DNA of 64,000 bases from Sphingopyxis sp. UBA6723 (GCF_002454115.1 NZ_DKIH01000010.1:62001-126000), one strand, 5' to 3'. Positions 25,037-33,938 are shown, counted from the stretch's first letter. Notes: generated by a model from the letters alone, not told the origin. Numbers and translations: made by a program.

Positions 25037-26140
25037 ATGACGATGAGCGATATTCAGGCCATCCAGGCCCGGTTGGTGGACGACATAGCAGCGGCGAGCG
25101 ATCTCGATACGCTCGAAGCGCTGCGCGTCGCCGCGCTGGGCAAAGCAGGCGGCATCACGGCATTGCTCAAATCGCTGGGCGGTATGACCCCCGACGAGCG
25201 GCAGGCGCAGGGACCGCAGATTCATGCACTCCGCGAAGCCGTCACCGCCGCGCTTGCCGACCGCAAGGCCGCGCTGGACGCCGCCGCGCTCGACATCAAG
25301 CTCGCGGCCGAAGCGATCGACATGTCGCTACCCGCCGACACCGCGCCGAAGGGCAGCGTCCACCCGGTCAGCCAGGTGATGGACGAACTCGCCGAAATCT
25401 TTGCCGACATGGGCTTTGCCGTCGCGACCGGGCCCGAGATCGAGGACGATTGGCACAATTTCACCGCGCTCAACATTCCCGAAACGCATCCGGCGCGGGC
25501 GATGCATGATACTTTTTATTTTCCGGAAGTTGGCGAAGGTGCCGCGCAGCGTATGTTGCTGCGGACGCACACATCGCCGGTGCAAATTAGGACGATGATG
25601 TCGGAAGCGCCTCCGATCAGGATCATAGCTCCCGGCCGCGTCTATCGCAGCGACAGCGACGCGACGCACACGCCGATGTTTCACCAGGTCGAAGGTCTCG
25701 TCATCGACCGCGGCATCCATATGGGGCATCTGAAGTGGACGCTCGAAACCTTCCTGAAGGCCTATTTCGAGCGCGACGACATCGTGCTGCGGCTGCGCCC
25801 GAGCTATTTCCCCTTCACCGAACCGTCGGCGGAAGTGGACGTCGGGTACAAACAGGAAAAGGGCCGCCGGATCGTCGGCGGGCACGGCGATGATGATGGC
25901 CATGCGTGGATGGAGCTGCTCGGCAGCGGGATGGTCAACCGTCGCGTCATTGCCAATTGCGGGCTCGATCCCGACGAATGGCAGGGCTTTGCCTTCGGGG
26001 TCGGGGTCGACCGGCTCGCGATGCTGAAATATGGCATGGATGACCTGCGCGCCTTTTTCGACGGCGACCTCCGGTGGCTCAGCCATTACGGGTTCGGCGC
26101 GCTGAGTGTCCCGACGCTGAGCGGAGGGATTTCGGCATGA
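25037..26140 (+). CDS. pheS: Phenylalanine--tRNA ligase alpha subunit
   Basis: Catalytic subunit (367 aa) of the (alpha-beta)2 class II synthetase. It has an N-terminal coiled-coil (about 1-90), motif 2 (GRVYRSDSDATHTPMFHQVE), FTEPSAEVDV, and motif 3 (FGVGVDRLAMLKYGMDDLR). There are two candidate starts, ATG 25037 and ATG 25043, with AGGA just upstream of the first. Its stop overlaps the pheT start (ATGA). Confidence 0.96.
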   Translation: MTMSDIQAIQARLVDDIAAASDLDTLEALRVAALGKAGGITALLKSLGGMTPDERQAQGPQIHALREAVTAALADRKAALDAAALDIKLAAEAIDMSLPADTAPKGSVHPVSQVMDELAEIFADMGFAVATGPEIEDDWHNFTALNIPETHPARAMHDTFYFPEVGEGAAQRMLLRTHTSPVQIRTMMSEAPPIRIIAPGRVYRSDSDATHTPMFHQVEGLVIDRGIHMGHLKWTLETFLKAYFERDDIVLRLRPSYFPFTEPSAEVDVGYKQEKGRRIVGGHGDDDGHAWMELLGSGMVNRRVIANCGLDPDEWQGFAFGVGVDRLAMLKYGMDDLRAFFDGDLRWLSHYGFGALSVPTLSGGISA

Positions 26141-28524
26141 AGATCACCCTCGACTGGCTCAAAGAGCATCTGGAAACATCGGCGAGCGTCAGCGATGTCG
26201 TCGATACCCTCAACCGCATCGGCCACGAAGTCGAAGGCGTCGAGAACCCCGCCGACAAGCTCAAGGGCTTTCGTGTGGCCAAGGTACTGACCGCCGAGAA
26301 ACATCCGCAGGCCGACAAATTGCAGGTGCTCACCGTCGATACCGGCGACGGCGGCGCGCCGCTGACCGTCGTGTGCGGCGCGCCGAATGCGCGCGCGGGC
26401 CTCGTCGGCGTACTCGGCCTGCCCGGTGCGGTGGTGCCTGCGAACGGGATGGAACTGAAGGTCGCCGCGGTGCGCGGGGTCGAATCGAACGGCATGATGT
26501 GCTCGTCGCGCGAGCTGGAGCTGGGCGACGATCATGACGGGATCATCGAGCTGCCCGACGACGCCCCCGTCGGCACCCCCTTCGCCGACTATAGCGGCGC
26601 GGGCGATCCGGTGATCGACATTTCGATCACCCCGAACCGGCAGGATTGCATGGGCGTGCGCGGCATCGCGCGCGACCTGGCCGCCGCGGGGCTGGGCACG
26701 CTGAAGCCGCTCGCCGTTCCGACGATCGCGGGCGAAGGCGCCCCCGCGACCGAAATCGCTACCCTCGATCCCGAAGGCTGCCCCGCTTTCTATGGCCGCA
26801 CGATCAGCGGCGTCACCAACGGCACCGCCCCCGAATGGATGCGCCGCCGATTGGAAGCGGTCGGGCAGCGCTCGATTTCGGCGCTTGTCGACATCAGCAA
26901 TTATGTGATGTTCGACCTCGGCCGCCCCAGCCATATCTATGACCGTGCCAAGCTGACCGGGCCGCTCGTCGCGCGCCGCGCCAAAACGGGCGAGACGGTC
27001 ACTGCATTGAACGGCAAGGATTACTCGCTCACCGACACGATGACGGTGATCGCCGACGACTGCGGCGTCCACGACATCGCGGGGATCATGGGCGGCGAGC
27101 ATAGCGGGTGCAGCGAGACGACGAGCGACGTGCTGATCGAGGTCGCTTACTTCACCCCCGAACGCATCGCGCTGACCGGACAGGCGCTGGCGCTGACCAG
27201 CGACGCGCGCAGCCGCTTTGAGCGCGGGGTCGATCCGGCGTTCCTCGACGACGCGACCGCGATCGTCACCGCGCATGTGCTGGCGATCTGCGGCGGCACC
27301 CCCTCGACCGTCACCCGCGCCGGAACGCCGCCCGCCGAGGTCAAGACGGTCGATTACGACCCGGCGCTGTCGGCGACGCTCGGCGGCATCGCGATCGCGC
27401 CCGAGCGGCAGCAAGAGATTTTGGCTGCGCTGGGCTTTACCATCATCGAACAGGGCGGCCGCTGGCAGGTCGCGGTGCCGAGCTGGCGCCGCGACATCGA
27501 CGGCGCTCCCGATCTGGTCGAGGAAGTCACGCGCATCACCGGTTTCGACGCAATCGCATCGGTGGCGTTGCCGCGCGTGGACGGCGTCGCCAAACCGACC
27601 GCGACCCCCGAACAGATGCTCGAACGCCGCATGCGCCGCGCCGCAGCAGCGGCGGGTTTCCACGAAGCGGTGACCTGGTCGTTCATCAGCGACCGCGACG
27701 CGGCGCCGTTCGGCGGCGGCGACTGGTCGCTCGCCAATCCGATCAGCGAAGATTTGAAGGTCATGCGCCCGTCGCTGCTCCCCGGCCTGCTCGCCGCGGC
27801 GCAGCGCAACCAGAACCGCGGCGCGGATAGCATCCGCCTGTTCGAAATCGGGCGGCGCTATCTGGCCGATGCCGAGCATCCGACGCTCGCGATCCTGATG
27901 GCGGGCGACAACCGCGCGCGCGGTTGGCAGGCGGGCAAAGCGGCGCCGTTCGACGCGTTCGACGCCAAGACCGTAGCGCTGGCGCTGCTCGAAGCCGCGG
28001 GCGCCCCCGCCGACCGCTTGCAGGTGATGGACGCGGTCGCCGAGGGCAGCATCTGGCACCCCGGCCAGTCGGCGACGCTGCGGCTCGGCCCCAAAGCGGT
28101 CCTCGCCGAGTTCGGCGCGCTCCACCCGCTGCTGACGCGCCATTTCGACGTCGACGGCCCGGTGATGGCGGTGCAGATCTTCCTCGACGCCATTCCCGCC
28201 AAGCGCGCCAGCGGCCCGGCGCGCGCGGCGTTCACCCCGCCCGCGCTGCAATCGGTGCGCCGCGACTTTGCGTTCCTGGCCCCGACCAGCCTGACCGCCG
28301 CCGATCTGGTGCGCGCGATCCGCGGCGCCGACAAGGCGAGTATCGTCGATGCCCGCCTGTTCGACCGCTTCACCGGCCAGGGTGTGCCCGAGGGTCAGGT
28401 GAGCCTGGCGGTCGAGGTCGAATTGCAGCCGGTCGAGAAAAGCTTCACCGACGCCGAGCTGAAAGCGATCGCCGACAAGGTCGTTGCCGCCGCGGCGAAG
28501 TTCGGAGCGGTGCTGCGCGGGTAG
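26137..28524 (+). CDS. pheT: Phenylalanine--tRNA ligase beta subunit
   Basis: 795-aa beta subunit. It has an N-terminal tRNA-binding OB domain (about 40-155), B3/B4 editing domain (about 210-385, including ALVDISNYVMFDLGRPSHIY), B5 domain (about 400-470), catalytic-like core (to about 690) and a C-terminal anticodon-binding FDX-ACB domain (FTPPALQSVRRDFAF to end). GGAGG lies 9 bases upstream of the ATG at 26137. It is translationally coupled to pheS. Confidence 0.96.
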   Translation: MKITLDWLKEHLETSASVSDVVDTLNRIGHEVEGVENPADKLKGFRVAKVLTAEKHPQADKLQVLTVDTGDGGAPLTVVCGAPNARAGLVGVLGLPGAVVPANGMELKVAAVRGVESNGMMCSSRELELGDDHDGIIELPDDAPVGTPFADYSGAGDPVIDISITPNRQDCMGVRGIARDLAAAGLGTLKPLAVPTIAGEGAPATEIATLDPEGCPAFYGRTISGVTNGTAPEWMRRRLEAVGQRSISALVDISNYVMFDLGRPSHIYDRAKLTGPLVARRAKTGETVTALNGKDYSLTDTMTVIADDCGVHDIAGIMGGEHSGCSETTSDVLIEVAYFTPERIALTGQALALTSDARSRFERGVDPAFLDDATAIVTAHVLAICGGTPSTVTRAGTPPAEVKTVDYDPALSATLGGIAIAPERQQEILAALGFTIIEQGGRWQVAVPSWRRDIDGAPDLVEEVTRITGFDAIASVALPRVDGVAKPTATPEQMLERRMRRAAAAAGFHEAVTWSFISDRDAAPFGGGDWSLANPISEDLKVMRPSLLPGLLAAAQRNQNRGADSIRLFEIGRRYLADAEHPTLAILMAGDNRARGWQAGKAAPFDAFDAKTVALALLEAAGAPADRLQVMDAVAEGSIWHPGQSATLRLGPKAVLAEFGALHPLLTRHFDVDGPVMAVQIFLDAIPAKRASGPARAAFTPPALQSVRRDFAFLAPTSLTAADLVRAIRGADKASIVDARLFDRFTGQGVPEGQVSLAVEVELQPVEKSFTDAELKAIADKVVAAAAKFGAVLRG

Positions 28525-28637
28525 GTCGCTCCGCCGGGCGCGTCGCGGCAGCGTCAAATCGATAGGTGATCGGGTCATAGCGGACTATCGTGTATCGGAT
28601 CGGCGCCCTGGCGGTGCCGCCGAGCGGAGTTCCGCCT

Positions 28638-29636
28638 ATGCGCATCACGATCTTTGCCCCCGGCAAGGTGCACCTGCTGGAGATCGCTGGCGTGCGCGAC
28701 GCGCTGTTTGAGGCAAATTGCAAAATGGGGCCTGGCCGCGCCTATCGCGTCCTGCTGGTGACCGAACAGGGCATCGCCGAGGAAAGCGCTTCGGGCGTAA
28801 CCTATGTCCCCGACGCGGGGATCGCCGATGCGATCCAAGCCTGTGACACGCTGATCGTCGTCGGACCCTATGGCCTTCCCACCCGTCCGAGCGACGACGT
28901 TATAAGGTGGCTGCGCAAGCAGGCGCTGAGTTCGCGGCGCTACGGCTCGACCTGCACGGGCGCCTTCCTGCTGGCGCAGGCCGGGCTGTTGTCGGGACGC
29001 CGCGCGACAACGCACTGGCAATATGCCGAACGCCTGGCGTCCGACTTTCCCGACATCCGGGTCGAACCGGACCGTATCTTCGTTCGCGATGGCCCCGTGT
29101 TCAGTTCCGCCGGGGTTACCGCGGCCATCGACCTCGCCTTTTCGCTGATCGAAGAGGATCATGGCCGCGCGCTGGCGCTGTGGGTGGCACGCCGGTTGGT
29201 CGTCTTTCTGAAGCGACCCGGCGGGCAGTCGCAATTCAGCGAGGCCTTGACCTCGCAGGCGGTGGGCACCGGCCCGATCGATCGGGTCAGGTTGCACATC
29301 CTGGAAAGCCCGCGCGCGGATCTGGGCCTCGAGGCGTTGGCCGACGTCGCCAGCGTCAGTCCCCGCCATCTTTCGCGACTGTTTCGGGCGGGGTTAGGCA
29401 TGAACCCGGCCGCCTATGTCGAATTGACCCGGGTCGATATGGCCCGGCACCTGCTGGAAAACAGCAGTGCGCCGATCAAGGCGATTGCCCACGCCGCCGG
29501 TTTCGGATCGACCACCACGCTCCGACGAGCCTTTTTGCGCATCATCGGCGTCACCCCGGTCGATTATCGCCAGCGCTTTCAGACCACCGAGTCGCGGGAT
29601 ACGCGCGCGGACGAAAGTGACTCTGTTTTGTCCTGA
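28638..29636 (+). CDS. GlxA family transcriptional regulator (DJ-1/PfpI domain plus AraC HTH)
   Basis: 332 aa. The N-terminal DJ-1/PfpI-like amidotransferase-fold domain (about 1-170) includes the nucleophile-elbow region GSTCTGAFLLAQAGLLSGRRA with a Cys. The C-terminal AraC/XylS DNA-binding domain (about 215-325) contains LADVASVSPRHLSRLFRAG and AIAHAAGFGSTTTLRRAF. I start at the ATG at 28638 (MRITIFAPGKVHLL), with GGAG upstream; a GTG at 28590 would add 16 non-conserved residues. Similar regulators respond to amino-acid or quaternary-amine metabolites. A partial copy of this gene lies directly downstream. Confidence 0.87.
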   Translation: MRITIFAPGKVHLLEIAGVRDALFEANCKMGPGRAYRVLLVTEQGIAEESASGVTYVPDAGIADAIQACDTLIVVGPYGLPTRPSDDVIRWLRKQALSSRRYGSTCTGAFLLAQAGLLSGRRATTHWQYAERLASDFPDIRVEPDRIFVRDGPVFSSAGVTAAIDLAFSLIEEDHGRALALWVARRLVVFLKRPGGQSQFSEALTSQAVGTGPIDRVRLHILESPRADLGLEALADVASVSPRHLSRLFRAGLGMNPAAYVELTRVDMARHLLENSSAPIKAIAHAAGFGSTTTLRRAFLRIIGVTPVDYRQRFQTTESRDTRADESDSVLS

Positions 29637-29694
29637 ACTGTCGCACGGCCGCCGTTGAAGCCTTGGCAGCGGTGCCGCATCGTCATCCCGGGAG

Positions 29695-29826
29695 ATGACG
29701 ATGCGACTAGCCCCTGACCTGCGTAGAGAAGCGATTACCGAAAAACGGCTGAGCGAGAGGATGGGGCTGGGTCCGCCGCGAACACCACCACTGCCGGACC
29801 GGATCAGCAGGTCGCGCCATAGATGA
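29695..29826 (+). CDS. Possible 43-aa leader ORF
   Basis: Open frame from ATG 29695 (MTMRLAPDLRREAITEKRLS...) with GGGAG just upstream; its TGA overlaps the next ATG (ATGA at 29823). It begins inside a segment that resembles the leader of the LOV-GGDEF-EAL gene (30280-30371). It may be a decayed gene start and not a real product. Function unknown. Confidence 0.25.
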   Translation: MTMRLAPDLRREAITEKRLSERMGLGPPRTPPLPDRISRSRHR

Positions 29827-30269
29827 CGAGCTGCGTGGACGGACGCAGGCTGATCGTATGTTTGACGCTTCCCGGTGAACAGTCGCAGATCAACGCGACG
29901 CTGGCCGTTCAGGTCGTCGCCACGCGCCCGATCGACCGGGTTCGGCTTCACATCCTCGAAAATCCTTGCCTGAACCTGGGGCTTACGGCGCTGGCCGATA
30001 TAGTCGGGGTCAGCCCCCGCCATCTGTCGCGCCTGTTTCGCGCCGAGCTGGGAATCAGCCCGATCGCCTATGTCGAATGGACCCGGATCGATATCGCCCG
30101 GCGCCTGCTCGAAGAATGCTCGCTGCCGATCAAGGCGATCTCGCATGCGGTCGGCTTCGGATCGACCGCGACGCTCCGGCGGGCGTTCCAGCGCCGGATC
30201 GGCGTCTCTCCGCTGGAATATCGTCTGCGATTTCAGGCGGCAGGATCGTCAGAAGAAAGGAAAGACTAA
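29823..30269 (+). pseudogene. Truncated AraC/GlxA-type regulator (C-terminal half only)
   Basis: 148 aa that align end to end with the C-terminal half of the preceding GlxA-type gene: shared PIDRVRLHILE, VSPRHLSRLFRA, PIKAI-HA-GFGST-TLRRAF and YR-RFQ segments. The two HTH motifs are intact, but the DJ-1/PfpI sensing domain is absent. It is either a decayed partial duplicate or a surviving DNA-binding-only protein that competes for the same operators. No convincing ribosome-binding site precedes ATG 29823. I call it a pseudogene with moderate confidence. Confidence 0.65.
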
Positions 30270-30351
30270 ACTGCTGCCATTTTGTCCTGAAATGCTGCCC
30301 AGCCGACGTTGAAGCGCCGGTCAAGGAGCCGCATCCTCATATCCGGAGGCC

Positions 30352-32229
30352 ATGACATGCGACTTGATCCCGCCGCGTATCGCGCGGTTCAAAAATGGAA
30401 AAATACGTTGGCTTCGCCGACGTGCAGGGCACGACCACGCCATGACGCTTGAAATCGAGCCGGGCCGCCGCCCGGTCGGCAATGCCGGGGCATTCACTCC
30501 GGCGCGGTGGCCCCGGTTGGCGCGGCGCCCGAGCGAACCGGCGGGACTTTCTGTCGCCTCCTTGCTCGCGCTTGACCATATCAGCGACGGTGTCCTGGTC
30601 GCCGACGTACGGCAGCGGGGACAGCCGATCGTCCAGGTGAACCCGGCATTCGAGGCGATCACCGGCTATACGGCGGCCGAGGCGATCGGCAAGAATTGCC
30701 GCTATCTGCAGGGCAACGACCGGCTTCAGCCCGAGATCGCCGAAATGCGGGCCGCGCTGGCCGAAGGTCGCGAATGTTCGGTGACGCTGCGCAACTATCG
30801 CCGCGACGGGACGATGTTCCGCAACGCACTTCGCTTGGTGCCTTTTCGCAGTGGCGGAGGACCGGTAACACATTTTGTCGGGATCATCCGCGATGTGACG
30901 CATGCGCCCGGCATCGATCGCCTGACCGGCCTGCTCGATCGCTATGGCCTGCTCGACCGGCTCGCCGCGATCGACGTCCCGGCAACTTCCCCGGTGCTGC
31001 TGGTCAAGCTCGACATCCTGCGGTTTCACGATGTCAACAACGGGTTCGGTTACGACGTCGGCGACGCGCTGCTGCGTTCGGTAGCGACGCGCCTCGCGAC
31101 CCTCACGGCCGCGGCGATCGCCCGCGTCGGGACGAACAGTTTCACGCTCGCCTTCGAACTCGGCGATGTCGAACATGCGGGGAGCATCGTCGATGACATT
31201 CTCGCGCTGTTACGGCCTCGTTTCGTCCTGCCCGGCGCGTCGATTGCGGTCCAGTTCGCCGCCGGCTTTGCGCTCGGCTGCCCCGGTCTCGATCCGCTCC
31301 AGCTAGTTCGCCAAGCCGGCGCGGCGTTGCAGCGATCGAAGGCGATGCCCGGTCATCCGCCACATCCCTATGCCGCGGCGGACGAACGCGATGCGCACAA
31401 TCGCATCCGGCTGGCGAGCGACCTGCAGACCGCCGTTGCGAACCAGGAACTGCTGTTCCATTATCAGCCCCAGGTCGATCTCGGCTCGGGCGACATCGTC
31501 GGCGCCGAAGCGCTGCTGCGATGGGACCATGGAGCATTCGGGCTGCAACAGCCCGGCCGCTTCATCGGCGTTGCCGAAGAAACCGGCGCCATTCTCGACA
31601 TCGGCGCCTGGGGTCTGCGCACGCTTGCGGCCTATGCGGTCAAGGTCAACCGCCACCGCCGCGCGCCGATCCGCTTTTCGTTCAACGTGTCGGTCGTCGA
31701 GTTCACGCGGCGCGACATGGTGGCTTTTGTCGAGCAGGTGCTGGGCGAGACAGGTTGCCGGGCCGAATGGCTGACGCTGGAGCTGACCGAGAATCTGATG
31801 GTCCCCGAGCCCGAAGCGATCCGCCGCACGTTCGAAAATCTGCGGCGCCTGGGCGTCGGAATCTCGATCGACGACTTCGGCACCGGCTATTCCAATCTGC
31901 GCTATCTGGAAAGCTTCCCGCTCAGCGAGATCAAGGTCGATCGCAGCTTCGTGCATGACGTCGCGCATAGCGCGGCCAAGCGGGTGATCGCCGAGAGCAT
32001 CGTCAAGCTCGGCGCGGCGCTGGACATTCGCGTCGTCGCCGAAGGGATCGAGACCGAGGCCGAGCGCGCCATCATGCGGACGCTCGGCTGTTCGGTGGGC
32101 CAAGGCTTTCTCTTTGCCACGCCCATGGATACTTTGGCTTTCCAGCGGCTGCTCGACGACGGGCTGGCCTTGCGCGAGGGATGGGACGCACGCCGCCTTT
32201 TGACGATGCTCGACGGCGATAGCACTTAG
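30352..32229 (+). CDS. LOV-GGDEF-EAL protein, probable blue-light-regulated c-di-GMP phosphodiesterase
   Basis: 625 aa. The N-terminal PAS/LOV domain (about 75-180) carries GKNCRYLQG with the adduct-forming Cys116 (codon 30697), LRNYRRDGTMFRN and THFVGIIRDVT. These match the FMN-binding LOV core and not an ordinary PAS. The GGDEF domain (about 187-345) has RVGTNSF in place of RxGGDEF, so cyclase activity is unlikely. The EAL domain (about 360-610) keeps GAEALLRW (Glu386), LTEN (Glu480), DDFGTGYSNL, IKVDRSF, EGIETEAE and VGQGFLF. No membrane segment, so cytosolic. Start: ATG 30352 lies only 3 bases from GGAGG; Met31 (30442) is an alternative. It ends before a 12-bp hairpin. Confidence 0.9.
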   Translation: MTCDLIPPRIARFKNGKIRWLRRRAGHDHAMTLEIEPGRRPVGNAGAFTPARWPRLARRPSEPAGLSVASLLALDHISDGVLVADVRQRGQPIVQVNPAFEAITGYTAAEAIGKNCRYLQGNDRLQPEIAEMRAALAEGRECSVTLRNYRRDGTMFRNALRLVPFRSGGGPVTHFVGIIRDVTHAPGIDRLTGLLDRYGLLDRLAAIDVPATSPVLLVKLDILRFHDVNNGFGYDVGDALLRSVATRLATLTAAAIARVGTNSFTLAFELGDVEHAGSIVDDILALLRPRFVLPGASIAVQFAAGFALGCPGLDPLQLVRQAGAALQRSKAMPGHPPHPYAAADERDAHNRIRLASDLQTAVANQELLFHYQPQVDLGSGDIVGAEALLRWDHGAFGLQQPGRFIGVAEETGAILDIGAWGLRTLAAYAVKVNRHRRAPIRFSFNVSVVEFTRRDMVAFVEQVLGETGCRAEWLTLELTENLMVPEPEAIRRTFENLRRLGVGISIDDFGTGYSNLRYLESFPLSEIKVDRSFVHDVAHSAAKRVIAESIVKLGAALDIRVVAEGIETEAERAIMRTLGCSVGQGFLFATPMDTLAFQRLLDDGLALREGWDARRLLTMLDGDST

Positions 32230-32279
32230 ACCCGCCCGATGAAATTTGGGTTGCATGGTTGGTCCCTTGCGACCCAATA

Positions 32280-32309
32280 GATGCCCCGGCGCCCCACCGC
32301 CGGGGCATC
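32280..32309. terminator. Perfect 12-bp hairpin between convergent genes
   Basis: GATGCCCCGGCG (32280-32291) and CGCCGGGGCATC (32298-32309) form a perfect stem with a 6-base loop. Lacking a T-run, it is probably a bidirectional stop or 3'-stabilising structure between the LOV gene and the nitronate monooxygenase gene. Confidence 0.6.
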
Positions 32310-32353
32310 GCCATGTCCGATGACGGGATCGACGCGCTGCGCTGCGTCGGGCG

Positions 32354-33325
32354 TCAGTCCAGTCCTGCCACCTCCGCCATCCGGGACGTGGTGTCGGCCC
32401 ATAGCCGCGCGACGATGGTGGCCGCTGCGCCGGTGTCCGCAATCAGCCCCGCCGCTTCGCCCACGATGACCGGCGCAACGGCTGTATCGCCGTGCCGGGC
32501 CGCGGCTTCGATCGTGTCGGGCGCGGCATCGATCTGGCGTTTCAGCCCGTCGGGGTCGTCCACCCAGCGGTCGAAGAAGCGGTTGCGCAGAGTACGGATC
32601 GTCCAATCCGCAGGCCAGGCGCGGCGGCGGGCGATGTCGAAGACGCGGCCCTTGACCGTATGGTCGCCGGTCGCCGCGAGCAGCGCCGCCCGGCCGGCGG
32701 CGTGGGCCAGCGATTCGTCGGCGGCATAGAAAGCCGTCCCGCACAGCGCGCCGCTGGCCCCGAGCATGAAGGCGGCGGCAATGCCGCGGCCGTCGGCAAT
32801 GCCGCCCGCCGCGACCACCGGGATGGCGCCGACGGCATCGACGACTTCGGGGACCAGCGCCATCGTGCCGCGCGTCCCGCCGTGCCCCCCCGCCTCGCCG
32901 CCCTGGGCGACGATGACGGCGGCGCCCTCGGCGGCGGCAAGGCGCGCGTCGGCCACGGTCTGGACCTGGACGATCAGCGGCACCCCGGCCCGGGCGATCG
33001 CGGCGGCGAAGGGCGCGACGTCGCCGAACGACAGCAGGATGGCGGCGGGCCGATGGTCGAGAGCGACCGCCAGCAGGTCAGGCGACTGCGCCAGCGCCCA
33101 GGTGATGAAGCCCACCCCGACGCGCGCATCGCCGGCGATGGCAAGCTCGCGTTCGAGCCACGCGCGGTCGCCGTAACCGCCGCCGACCAGCCCGAGCCCG
33201 CCGCCGCGCGACACCGCAGCGGCGAGCGCGCCCCCGGCGATGCCCGCCATCGGTGCCGACAGGATCGGTACCGTCAGCGGCAGGCATTGGGCAAGCGGCC
33301 CAGCGAGCCGCGCGGCGCGGTCCAC
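32354..33325 (-). CDS. Nitronate monooxygenase family flavoenzyme
   Basis: 323-aa FMN-dependent TIM-barrel protein of the nitronate monooxygenase (2-nitropropane dioxygenase) family. It has PILSAPMAGIAGGALAAAVS at the N-terminus, VAQGGEAGGHGG (with the His typical of the family), VVAAGGIADGRGIAAAFMLGA and GTAFYA. It would oxidise alkyl nitronates such as propionate-3-nitronate, or a related activated acid. The start is a GTG at 33325, three bases after the tautomerase stop. It is the last gene of the GST operon. Confidence 0.88.
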   Translation of the reverse strand: MDRAARLAGPLAQCLPLTVPILSAPMAGIAGGALAAAVSRGGGLGLVGGGYGDRAWLERELAIAGDARVGVGFITWALAQSPDLLAVALDHRPAAILLSFGDVAPFAAAIARAGVPLIVQVQTVADARLAAAEGAAVIVAQGGEAGGHGGTRGTMALVPEVVDAVGAIPVVAAGGIADGRGIAAAFMLGASGALCGTAFYAADESLAHAAGRAALLAATGDHTVKGRVFDIARRRAWPADWTIRTLRNRFFDRWVDDPDGLKRQIDAAPDTIEAAARHGDTAVAPVIVGEAAGLIADTGAAATIVARLWADTTSRMAEVAGLD

Positions 33326-33328
33326 AGG

Positions 33329-33550
33329 TCAGCCGTCCGCAGCGGCTGCCGCGGCTGCGGCGCGATATTCGGTCACGGGCAGGCCGCCGATCCCCCAATC
33401 CTCCATCGCCACTTCGTCGATGACGACGAAAGTGGTCGCGGGTTTCTTGTCGAGCACGCGCACGAGCAGGTCGGTGACGCCGGCGATCAGTTCCGCTTTC
33501 TGTTCGGCGGTCGCGCCTTCGCGCGTGATCTTGATATTGACGTAGGGCAT
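33329..33550 (-). CDS. 4-oxalocrotonate tautomerase family protein
   Basis: 73 aa. It begins MPYVNIKITREG, so Pro becomes the N-terminal catalytic base after Met removal. Conserved DEVAMEDWGIGG lies mid-protein. The family catalyses keto-enol tautomerisation or dehalogenation. The Ala-rich C-terminus extends beyond the 62-aa classical enzyme. The ATG at 33550 has GAGGAGAA just upstream; the longer in-frame ORF starts in non-family sequence. Confidence 0.88.
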   Translation of the reverse strand: MPYVNIKITREGATAEQKAELIAGVTDLLVRVLDKKPATTFVVIDEVAMEDWGIGGLPVTEYRAAAAAAAADG

Positions 33551-33560
33551 GGCGTTCTCC

Positions 33561-33938
33561 TCAGGCAGCGCGCTCGATGATCTGGAATATCTTCGCGATG
33601 ATCCTCCATTCGCCCTCAACCCGGACGAGGGTCAAGAGGTCGACGAAATCGCGCGCGCCAATCGAGCAGCGGACGCGCGCCAGGGCGGTGTTATCGCCCG
33701 CAAGCTCGATCGCGTCGATATGGTCGCGACGCTCCTCCCCGCGCGAAGCCGGCGATTCGCGCGCCGCGACGACGGGGAAGTAGACGTCCATGGTGCGATG
33801 CAGGAACGGCGTTTCATCGGCGGTGGCGTAAATCGCCGCCGGATGAAAGACGCGTTCCAGCCGGTTGACGTCGCAATGATAGAGCGCGTCGAAATAGTCC
33901 TGCAGGACGGCACCGATTGCCTGGAATGCGTCGCTCAT
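33561..33938 (-). CDS. NTF2-like protein, putative lumazine-binding family
   Basis: 125-aa cone-fold (NTF2-like) protein of the Lumazine_bd_2 type: VLQDYFDALYHCDVNRLERVF at the N-terminus and VDLLTLVRVEGEWRIIAKIF at the C-terminus. No catalytic assignment is possible. Its ATG overlaps the GST stop (ATGA), so it is coupled to the GST gene, and the tautomerase follows 10 bp later. It is probably an accessory enzyme or binder in the same detoxification or catabolic step. Confidence 0.78.
   Translation of the reverse strand: MSDAFQAIGAVLQDYFDALYHCDVNRLERVFHPAAIYATADETPFLHRTMDVYFPVVAARESPASRGEERRDHIDAIELAGDNTALARVRCSIGARDFVDLLTLVRVEGEWRIIAKIFQIIERAA

Noticed and set aside
26086..28578. 830-codon minus-strand frame opposite pheT
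   Set aside because: Arg/Ala-rich antisense of a recognised tRNA synthetase subunit; no start signal or motif.
31070..31165. Diguanylate cyclase activity of the GGDEF domain
   Set aside because: The signature is RVGTNSF instead of RxGGDEF, lacking the acidic and glycine residues needed for catalysis. It could still bind GTP as a regulatory domain.
31303..32442. Minus-strand frame opposite the LOV-GGDEF-EAL gene
   Set aside because: Composition typical of antisense GC-rich DNA; the plus strand has a full LOV-GGDEF-EAL protein.
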